Shown one piece after another: positions 7,426 to 13,027 of a stretch of 14,011 nt of DNA. Position 1 is the stretch's first letter. Each line of letters opens with the position of its first letter. A model generated the notes under the pieces. The model saw only the letters and a program-made list of their open reading frames with translations, searched no databases and was not told where the DNA came from. The position numbers and the translations under genes are program-made. Origin of the DNA: Zavarzinia sp. (GTDB lineage: Bacteria > Pseudomonadota > Alphaproteobacteria > Zavarziniales > Zavarziniaceae); NCBI GenBank assembly GCA_028694545.1, contig JAQVKV010000008.1:1-14011 (forward strand), in the 5' to 3' direction.

Positions 7426-8352
7426 ATGTCTCCCGTGTTCTTCGTCGCGATCGCCTTTGTCCTCAGCGGCCTCATCCTGCTCTTCGTCGGCAGTCATGTG
7501 CTGGTCGGGGAAGTGCGGCGCATGGGCGAGGGCCGGCGCCTGCGCGGCCGTCTCGCCGACGTCAGCCGTCACGATGCCCTGATCGAGGAGGAGGACGAAG
7601 GCGGCGGCTTTTTCGAGATCATCGGCCGCGCGACGACGCGCAGCACCTCGACGCTCGCCGAATTCGAGCAGATCATGCGATCGATCGGGCGTTACGACGC
7701 GGGCGCGCCCTATTGGCTGGCTGGTGTGCGGCTGGTCGCCGCCGTCGCCCTCGCCCTGATCGGGCTCGGGATCGGGCTTGCCTTCTGGACCATGAACACG
7801 ACGCTGCTGCTGGCTCTCGGCGGTTTTGCCGTCGGCTATCTGGTGCCGCGTTACTATCTTTCCAGCATGGCGGCGGCGCGGCGCAAGAGGATCGAGAGGG
7901 AACTGCCGTTCCTGATCGATATGCTGCTGCTGCTGGTGCGTTCGGGCGCTTCGATCGAACAGGCGTTCCGCCACCTCGTCCAGGAAGAGGCGGATGGGCT
8001 CGGCACCATCAAGGCGACGCTGGACCGGCTGGTGAACGACATCGATCAAGGCAAGGGTTACGAGGTTTCACTGCAGCGCTGGGGGGCGCGTCTCGCCATC
8101 GAGGAGGGGCGCGAGTTCTCGGCCCTGCTGATCCAGTCGCTGGCCCACGGCACGGAACTGACCCAGGCCCTGAAAGTATTCTCCGACACGCTGATTGAAC
8201 GGCGCATGAACGCGGCGCGTTCCACTATCGGCAAGCGCATGACCCAAATGACCGTGGTCATGATGCTGTTCATGATGCCGCCCCTGCTGATCGTGATCGC
8301 GGGGCCGGCCATCTCGCGCCTGATCGAGGGTTTCGCCCGGGTGGGGAGCTGA
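7426..8352 (+). CDS. tadC: Tad inner-membrane platform protein TadC
   Basis: This 308-residue protein is the second platform protein. Hydrophobic helices occur at about 4-24, 98-120 and 124-140. The type II secretion F domain follows at about 158-290 (RELPFLIDMLLLLVRSGASI, then EEGREFSALLIQSLAHGTEL). The C-terminal helix carries the TadC-typical LFMMPPLLIVIAGPA (residues 281-295). An acidic stretch (DALIEEEDEGG, 50-60) lies in the cytoplasmic N-terminal part. AAGGAG at 7413-7418, seven bases before the ATG, supports the start. tadD begins one base after the stop, so the two are very probably translated together. Confidence 0.95.
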   Translation: MSPVFFVAIAFVLSGLILLFVGSHVLVGEVRRMGEGRRLRGRLADVSRHDALIEEEDEGGGFFEIIGRATTRSTSTLAEFEQIMRSIGRYDAGAPYWLAGVRLVAAVALALIGLGIGLAFWTMNTTLLLALGGFAVGYLVPRYYLSSMAAARRKRIERELPFLIDMLLLLVRSGASIEQAFRHLVQEEADGLGTIKATLDRLVNDIDQGKGYEVSLQRWGARLAIEEGREFSALLIQSLAHGTELTQALKVFSDTLIERRMNAARSTIGKRMTQMTVVMMLFMMPPLLIVIAGPAISRLIEGFARVGS

Positions 8353-8353
8353 G

Positions 8354-9040
8354 ATGAGCGCCTTCGTGTCCTCGCGTAATCTTTGGCGTGGCGTCGCTGT
8401 CGCGATGCTGGCCACCGCCGTCCTCGGTGGTTGCGCCCGGCCGCCGGCGCCCGCCCGCTCGGTCAGCGGAACGGCGGCGCCGACCCCGACGCCGGAGGAA
8501 GACCAGCTTTACCTCGCGCTCATTCGGGGCATGGCGGAACAGGGCCAGTCGCAGGCGGCGCTCGCCTTTCTCGATGATTACCTGAAGCGCCATCCGAGTG
8601 ATGTCGAGGCGCTGACCCTCAAGGGCGAAGCGCTCTTGCGTACTGGACAGACCGACGCCGCCGACCAGATCTACATCCAGCTCGACAAGCGCCGGATCCA
8701 GCCGGCCGCGGCCTTCGGCCTTGGCCAGGTGCGTGCGCAGGTCGGCGACTGGAAGGGCGCGGTGCCGCAATATGCACGCGCGGCCCAGGCGGCGCCGACC
8801 GATGCCCGCGTCCTGAACAATTACGGTTTCGCCCTGCTGAAGACCGAGGATTACGCAAAGGCCTATGGCGTGCTTGCCCGGGCCGCGCAGCTCAGTCCCG
8901 ACAGCCGGCAGATCCGGACCAATTTCGCCATCGCCGCCGCGAACAGCGGTCGGGACGGCGAATTGAACCAAATCCTTGCGCCCTTGCCGGAAGCGGAACG
9001 GGGGGCAGTTCTCACGCTCGTGCGGAGTTGGAAGCCATGA
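8354..9040 (+). CDS. tadD: Tad pilus TPR lipoprotein TadD
   Basis: This 228-residue protein has a lipoprotein signal with lipobox LGGC (cysteine 27) and then helical TPR repeats from about residue 50 to 215 (EALTLKGEALLRTGQTDAAD, RVLNNYGFALLKTEDYAKAY). In Tad systems TadD is an outer-membrane-associated lipoprotein thought to act as a pilotin or scaffold for secretin assembly, much as PilF does in type IV pili. GGGGAG at 8343-8348 precedes the ATG by five bases. The start lies one base after the tadC stop, and its own stop overlaps the start of the next gene by ATGA. Length is typical. The signal peptide and repeats make the assignment secure; the exact binding partners are taken from the family. 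Confidence 0.9.
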   Translation: MSAFVSSRNLWRGVAVAMLATAVLGGCARPPAPARSVSGTAAPTPTPEEDQLYLALIRGMAEQGQSQAALAFLDDYLKRHPSDVEALTLKGEALLRTGQTDAADQIYIQLDKRRIQPAAAFGLGQVRAQVGDWKGAVPQYARAAQAAPTDARVLNNYGFALLKTEDYAKAYGVLARAAQLSPDSRQIRTNFAIAAANSGRDGELNQILAPLPEAERGAVLTLVRSWKP

Positions 9041-9405
9041 AACGATCGACGTATTCCAGGGCGCAGGCCCTTACCGTTTCCCCCGCGGCGGTCGTCGCCG
9101 CCGTTCTCCTTGCCTCCGTGCTGGCCTTCGCCGCGGCGATTGTCATGCCCGGGACCGCGCGGGCGCAGCAATCGGGCAGTCCGACCACGCTCGGCGGCAT
9201 GGCCGGCGCGATGCCCGTACAGCCGCCCTTCGCGCGGACCCGGTCGGTGTTGCAGGCCCAGCACGCGGCCTCGCCCGGCGCGCGCACCGTGACCAGCGGC
9301 GCCGAGTCGGACAAGGTCTACGAGAATTATCTGGAATCCGTCGGCAAGGGCGGCGCGGGCGCCACGAGTGTTTCGCTCGGCAGCGGTCCCGGTACCGCGA
9401 AGTAA
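9037..9405 (+). CDS. Small exported protein of unknown function, last gene of the tad operon
   Basis: The 122-residue product is translationally coupled to tadD (ATGA overlap, which fixes the ATG at 9037). It has a long signal peptide: basic n-region MKRSTYSR, hydrophobic core at about 17-36, and a probable signal peptidase I site after A43 (ARA-QQSG). The mature part is only about 79 residues, Gly/Ala/Ser-rich, with one charged helix-like segment SDKVYENYLESVGKG (about 91-105) as its most conserved-looking feature. No cysteine, lipobox or pilin-type prepilin cleavage site is visible, so it is not an obvious Flp pilin or pseudopilin. I do not recognise the family. Its place in the operon suggests a periplasmic or secreted accessory of the pilus machine. 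Codon use matches its neighbours, and it is clearly a real gene. Confidence 0.82.
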   Translation: MKRSTYSRAQALTVSPAAVVAAVLLASVLAFAAAIVMPGTARAQQSGSPTTLGGMAGAMPVQPPFARTRSVLQAQHAASPGARTVTSGAESDKVYENYLESVGKGGAGATSVSLGSGPGTAK

Positions 9406-9425
9406 TCCGTTCGGGCAGGTGACGT

Positions 9426-9453
9426 AACCGGGGCGGTACTACTGGCCCGGTTT
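9426..9453. terminator. Possible bidirectional terminator between convergent units
   Basis: AACCGGG (9426-9432) pairs perfectly with CCCGGTT (9446-9452) around a 13-base loop. The hairpin sits between the converging tad operon and the minus-strand regulator gene and spans that regulator's stop codon (9439-9441). Only TTT follows on the plus strand and TTA on the minus strand, so any termination activity would be modest. Confidence 0.35.
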
Positions 9454-9837
9454 CACCAGGCTGTCGATCACCCGGCGACAGATATCGAAGCTGAGCGGCT
9501 TGTTCAGCACGATCGGCGCAAGGCCGCGATGAGACGCGGCTTCCGCCACCATTTCCGGGTTGCCACTCATCAGCACCACCTGTTCGGTATGGCGCAACAG
9601 GGTCATGATCTCGGCGGCCCGCACGCCGCCCAGCTGCGGCATGCCGACGTCCATCAGCACGACATCCGGCCGTTTCTCGCGCGCGACCTCGACCGCCTCG
9701 ATGCCGTTCGACGCCTCCAGCACGTCATAACCGACCCGGCCGAACAGTTCGGCCAGTTCCGTACGCAGATCGAAGTCGTCATCGACCACGAGGATCGTCG
9801 GCTTTTTGCCGCTCGATCGGACAGTGCCCTTGGTCAT
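9439..9837 (-). CDS. Single-domain response regulator (receiver only)
   Basis: The 132-residue protein is a stand-alone CheY-like receiver. Acidic pocket D20/D21 (ILVVDDDFDLR), phospho-acceptor D63 (VVLMDVGMPQLGG), the switch serine S91 (VVLMSGN) and K113 (LNKPLS) are all present, so it should be phosphorylatable. There is no DNA-binding or enzymatic output domain; such proteins act by protein contact or as phosphate carriers or sinks in relays. The ATG at 9837 is one base after the stop of the histidine kinase gene, so the two are co-translated and the kinase is the likely phosphodonor. A longer start at 9912 would lie inside the kinase gene and add unrelated residues, so I rejected it. It ends 33 bases from the end of the converging tad operon. 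Confidence 0.92.
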   Translation of the reverse strand: MTKGTVRSSGKKPTILVVDDDFDLRTELAELFGRVGYDVLEASNGIEAVEVAREKRPDVVLMDVGMPQLGGVRAAEIMTLLRHTEQVVLMSGNPEMVAEAASHRGLAPIVLNKPLSFDICRRVIDSLVKPGQ

Positions 9838-9838
9838 G

Positions 9839-11512
9839 TCAATGTGTCGCTTCCTCGACGTAGGTCGGTATCTCCAGGCGGAAGACGGCTCCACCTTCCC
9901 GGTTGAAGGCACTGATGCTGCCGCCCATGTCGGTCATCAGCGTCCGACAGATGGCAAGGCCAAGGCCGCTGCCGTGCCCGACTTCCTTCAACGTGAAAAA
10001 TGCGTCGAAAATGCGGTTCATGACATCGCGTGGAATGCCGCCGCCCGTATCCTGCACCTCGACCACCAGACGATCGGAGATGCCGTCGTCGTAAACCGCG
10101 ACGTGGATGGTGCCCTTGGTCGGCTCGTTGCGGCGCTTGCAATATTCGGTGATGGCGTCGCGCGCATTGACGACGAGATTGAGGAACACCTGCTGCAGCG
10201 AGACCGGATTGGCCTTCAGCGCCCGGCAGTAGGGCGGTGCCTCGCACACGAGTTCGATGCCCCGGTTGCGCAGCGAGCCTTCGGTCAGGTTGCGGATATT
10301 GTCCATGATCTCGGTGACCGAGACCGGCCGTAGTCCCAGCGTCCGCCGATCAGGATGCGCGAGGGTGCGGATGGCGCCGATAATTTCGCCCGCGCGGAGT
10401 GCCTGGCTGTGGATCCGGTCCAGCTTCGCGTCGACGATGGCGCGTTCGGCCGCGCCGGCGTTCGGATTCTCGGCGATCGCCTCCAGCGCCAGCTTGGCAT
10501 TCTTTACAGCCATGGCGATCACCGACAGCGGCTGACTGATCTCGTGGGCGATCACGGTCATGAGTTCGCCCAGAGTCGCGAGCTTCGCGGTGTTGATCAG
10601 GACGTTCTTCTGCTCGTCCACCTCGAAGGCCTGGGTCGCGATCAGGCTGAGGCGCTGCATGAGGGCGAGTTGCGAGGGCTCGAAGAAGCCGGGCTTGGAG
10701 TGCAGCGCGACCAGCATCGCCGCCTCGTTGCCGATGGTGATCGGCGCCACGAGAGCGTTGCGGAAGCGCTTGCGAATGGCGTCCGGGAAATCGTTCCACT
10801 CCTGCAGGGTGGAGAGATCGGGTACCACCAGCGCCTCGCCCATGAGGGCGGCGTTGATGATATCGCCCGCCGGCCATTTCAGGCCGGTCAGGGCGGGATC
10901 GGTCGAGACCACGGCGAGCAGTTCGTCACGCGTGCGCCGACGCACCACGAGTGCTTCCTCGAAGCGCAGCAGGCGTGAGAACAGGTTGAACAGGTCGGCG
11001 CATTTGTCGGCCAGCGGGCTCGGCTGGATCAGGGCGCGCAGCGAGGCGAGCAGCACGTCCGCTTCCTCGCGCAGGCGCACTTCCCGGTTGCGGTTGGCTT
11101 CCGCCCGTTCGAGCAGTTCGACCAACTCTCCCCGATGCTGTTCGTCGAAGGGGCGTCCGCTCCACACCTTGCCAACGCCGATATAGCCGCCATCGGCCTG
11201 CACCGTCCCGGTCAGGGTGAAATTGACGACCGAACCGTCGCGCTGGACAAAGCTGAGGGCGACGTCGCGCATGGGGGCAAGACGGTTGAGCAGGTCGCCG
11301 AAGGCCTCGCCCTGGGCGGGGTAAAGGGTACGCTGGGCCAACCGGTCGAGCCGCGCCCCGCGCAGGAGCTGGATGACGGCGGGGTCGCAGCCCACGTCGA
11401 GGGGTTCGGCGTCCTCGATCCGGAAATCGGGGCCGCTGCGCCAGGTGAAATCCGCCGCCAGACTGAGGAGGTCCGGTGCGCCCCGGCTGGCGATGTCGGT
11501 CGCTTCGACCAT
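9839..11512 (-). CDS. Soluble PAS/GAF-type sensor histidine kinase
   Basis: This 557-residue protein has no membrane segment or signal peptide, so it should be cytoplasmic. A PAS-like region occupies about 20-120 (LSFVQRDGSVVNFTLTGTVQ). A short coiled coil (125-160) leads to a GAF-like domain at about 165-300 (EEALVVRRRTRDELLAVVS, GEALVVPDL, RNALVAPITIGNEAAMLVAL). The HisKA H-box is ATLGELMTVIAHEISQPLSV with phospho-acceptor H323, of the HPK4 (FixL/DctB/NtrB-like) style. The ATPase domain is intact: N-box QQVFLNLVVNARDAI (N449), G1 VQDTGGGIP (D488), F-box IFDAFFTLK, G2 GHGSGLGLAI (512-521). The input signal is unknown; no haem or flavin signature is obvious. On the coding strand GGGAG eight bases before the ATG supports the start. 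It is transcribed away from the receiver-MarR regulator, and the single-domain receiver follows it directly. Confidence 0.93.
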   Translation of the reverse strand: MVEATDIASRGAPDLLSLAADFTWRSGPDFRIEDAEPLDVGCDPAVIQLLRGARLDRLAQRTLYPAQGEAFGDLLNRLAPMRDVALSFVQRDGSVVNFTLTGTVQADGGYIGVGKVWSGRPFDEQHRGELVELLERAEANRNREVRLREEADVLLASLRALIQPSPLADKCADLFNLFSRLLRFEEALVVRRRTRDELLAVVSTDPALTGLKWPAGDIINAALMGEALVVPDLSTLQEWNDFPDAIRKRFRNALVAPITIGNEAAMLVALHSKPGFFEPSQLALMQRLSLIATQAFEVDEQKNVLINTAKLATLGELMTVIAHEISQPLSVIAMAVKNAKLALEAIAENPNAGAAERAIVDAKLDRIHSQALRAGEIIGAIRTLAHPDRRTLGLRPVSVTEIMDNIRNLTEGSLRNRGIELVCEAPPYCRALKANPVSLQQVFLNLVVNARDAITEYCKRRNEPTKGTIHVAVYDDGISDRLVVEVQDTGGGIPRDVMNRIFDAFFTLKEVGHGSGLGLAICRTLMTDMGGSISAFNREGGAVFRLEIPTYVEEATH

Positions 11513-11723
11513 GCTCAGGTCTCCCGGCCCGGTACGGACCGGTATGCCGCCGACGGAATCATTCGTAAAAGAAAAATCTCAACGCGCGCCTGAATGTCCA
11601 CGACTCAGCCCCCTTGCCCAACGCCTGTCGGGATTTCACCTTCGTTCACCGCCCGCTGCCTTTGGTTTCGCGGGAAACGCCGCCTTTTTTGGTACCGGCG
11701 TTCTCCATGCTCACTCGAAAAGT

Positions 11724-11737
11724 TTAACGTATCTTAA
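11724..11737. promoter_or_regulatory. TTAA-N6-TTAA element, CtrA-like site candidate
   Basis: Two TTAA half-sites (11724-11727 and 11734-11737) are separated by six bases. The alphaproteobacterial master regulator CtrA binds TTAA-N7-TTAA; the spacing here is one base short of that consensus. TTAA is rare in such GC-rich DNA, which makes the pair noticeable. Confidence 0.3.
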
Positions 11738-11857
11738 GGAAACTTGGAGAATCCGGCGTAATTTTCTCCCGCTTTGGCGCTTGGTGAAATTACATTGCCG
11801 TGGCGGCCCGCGTATCGCGAATCAGTCGAAAATGGGTCAGTTTGTGATTTGTTTACG

Positions 11858-11881
11858 ATGGTTGGGTATAGTCCCCACCAT
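11858..11881. promoter_or_regulatory. Inverted repeat centred on a TATAGT hexamer, operator/promoter candidate
   Basis: ATGGTTGGG (11858-11866) and CCCCACCAT (11873-11881) are inverted repeats matching at 8 of 9 positions and flank TATAGT (11867-11872), a good -10 hexamer. A protein bound here would cover the promoter core. A -35-like TTGTGA (11842-11847) lies 19 bases upstream. The site is about 110 bases before the receiver-MarR start codon, so autoregulation by that winged-helix protein is a reasonable guess. Confidence 0.4.
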
Positions 11882-11975
11882 GGTGACGCCGCTCAGGGCT
11901 GCGACGCCAGCGCGGATGAAATCGCTTCCATTTCGTGCTTGAACAGGCATAAAGGTTTCATGTCCGCCCAAATGG

Positions 11976-11983
11976 GGGAGGTG
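11976..11983 (+). promoter_or_regulatory. Ribosome binding site that decides the regulator start
   Basis: GGGAGGTG lies nine bases before the ATG at 11993 and matches the anti-Shine-Dalgarno core. The in-frame ATG at 11960 has only AAAGG four bases upstream, so the later start is preferred. Confidence 0.6.
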
Positions 11984-11992
11984 GGTTTTCTG

Positions 11993-13027
11993 ATGACGTC
12001 TGGTCCCAATCGTTCGAACGCGATCTCGACACCGATTTATGTGATCGACGACGATGCCTCGATCGTTGAGGAGGTGGGCGACTTCCTGAAGCTCAAGGGG
12101 TTCGTCGTCCGCGCCTTTTCCGTTCCGGCGGAAGCCCTCGAGAGCATGCTGGCCGAGACCGAGCCTTTCCTGCTCGTTACCGACATGCAGATGCCAGGGC
12201 TTTCCGGTCTCGACCTGGTGCGGGAGCTGCGCCATTTCGGCGGCAGTCCGCGCGTCTTCGAGACGATCCTGTTTTCCGCCTTCGCCGATCTCGACCGTGC
12301 GATCAACGCGCTGAAACTCGGCGTGCTCGACTTCCTGGTGAAGCCGGTCGATCTTGATCAGCTTGTCGCCGCCATTCATCGCGCCGCCGAGGCGCTGGAA
12401 CAGCGCCGCGACGCCAAGACCAACGACCGCGATCTTTCGGCGCAGCTGGCCGAGACCCTGGCCAAGGCCAAGGAACTCACCTCCACGATCGAGAATGCGG
12501 CCGTCCGCCTCTCGCGCGAAGCGGTTGCGCCTGGTTCGCCCGCCCCGCGCCCCAGTGCAGGCATTCCCGTGCCGCCGGCCCAGGTCACGACACCGGTGCA
12601 TCGCCTGGTGGTCAATCCGCCGCGCACCTTGCCTGGTCAGGCCCCGGAAGATAGCGAGATGCTTCACCGCATCAAGGCGCTGCAGGCCGCGCGTCGTTTC
12701 CGCGACAAGCTGCTGCCGTCCTGCGTGGATGGCGACGCCAACTGGGAAATCCTGCTTTATCTGATCGAGCAGTCGCTGCTGCACCGGGTGGTTTCCGTCA
12801 CCTCGGCCTGCCATGCGACGACGCTGCCGTCGACGACGGCCATGCGCAAGATCGATGAACTGGTTTCCACCGGCTGGCTGCAGAAGCGCCCGGATCCTTC
12901 CGACCGGCGCCGTACCTTGATCGCGCCGACGGACCTGTGCCGCGACCGCATGCGGAATTATCTGCTCGGCCTGCCGGTCAATATCGGTACCCCCGGCTTC
13001 GAATCATCGGTCCCGGCGCTCGCCTGA
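11993..13027 (+). CDS. Receiver–MarR winged-helix fusion response regulator
   Basis: The 344-residue protein (from ATG 11993) begins with a complete receiver: D19-D21 (VIDDD), phospho-acceptor D64 (LVTDMQMPGLSG), S95 (ILFSAFAD) and K117 (DFLVKPVD). A charged coiled-coil-like helix follows (about 125-173), then a Pro/Ala-rich linker (178-220), then a C-terminal winged helix of MarR type: NWEILLYLIEQ (250-260), a recognition-helix region TLPSTTAMRKIDELVSTGWL (277-296) and the wing signature DPSDRRRTLIAPT (301-313). Receiver domains are usually joined to OmpR, NarL/FixJ, LytTR or NtrC outputs; joining one to a MarR-like domain is uncommon. MarR domains normally bind palindromic DNA as dimers, and the coiled coil could provide or tune dimerisation. 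It is divergent from the kinase gene, whose product is the likely phosphodonor. Alternative start: ATG 11960, adding 11 residues. Confidence 0.88.
   Translation: MTSGPNRSNAISTPIYVIDDDASIVEEVGDFLKLKGFVVRAFSVPAEALESMLAETEPFLLVTDMQMPGLSGLDLVRELRHFGGSPRVFETILFSAFADLDRAINALKLGVLDFLVKPVDLDQLVAAIHRAAEALEQRRDAKTNDRDLSAQLAETLAKAKELTSTIENAAVRLSREAVAPGSPAPRPSAGIPVPPAQVTTPVHRLVVNPPRTLPGQAPEDSEMLHRIKALQAARRFRDKLLPSCVDGDANWEILLYLIEQSLLHRVVSVTSACHATTLPSTTAMRKIDELVSTGWLQKRPDPSDRRRTLIAPTDLCRDRMRNYLLGLPVNIGTPGFESSVPALA

Larger units (their letters stand above)
11513..11992. promoter_or_regulatory. Divergent intergenic region between kinase and receiver-MarR regulator
   Basis: This 480-base stretch is more AT-rich than its surroundings and has no credible gene. 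It should hold the promoters of both divergent units. It contains a TTAA-N6-TTAA element (11724-11737), an inverted repeat around TATAGT (11858-11881), a small hairpin GTTTC-GCGG-GAAAC (11665-11678) followed by a run of six T (11685-11690), and the regulator's ribosome site. I could not place a confident -35/-10 pair for the minus-strand kinase. Confidence 0.55.

Noticed and set aside
9037..9405. The last operon gene as a Flp pilin or pseudopilin
   Set aside because: The hydrophobic segment is an N-terminal signal peptide with a signal peptidase I site, not a prepilin leader followed by a G/XXXXEY hydrophobic stem.
11373..11942. A 189-codon plus-strand frame across the kinase 5' end and the divergent region
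   Set aside because: Nearly half is antisense to the kinase, composition is Arg/Ser/Pro-rich, and no signal or domain is seen; the region reads better as promoters.
11774..11992. An N-terminal extension of the receiver-MarR protein starting at 11774
   Set aside because: The extra 73 residues have no homology-like pattern, would run through the inverted repeat and promoter-like hexamer, and lack a ribosome site, whereas 11993 has a good one.
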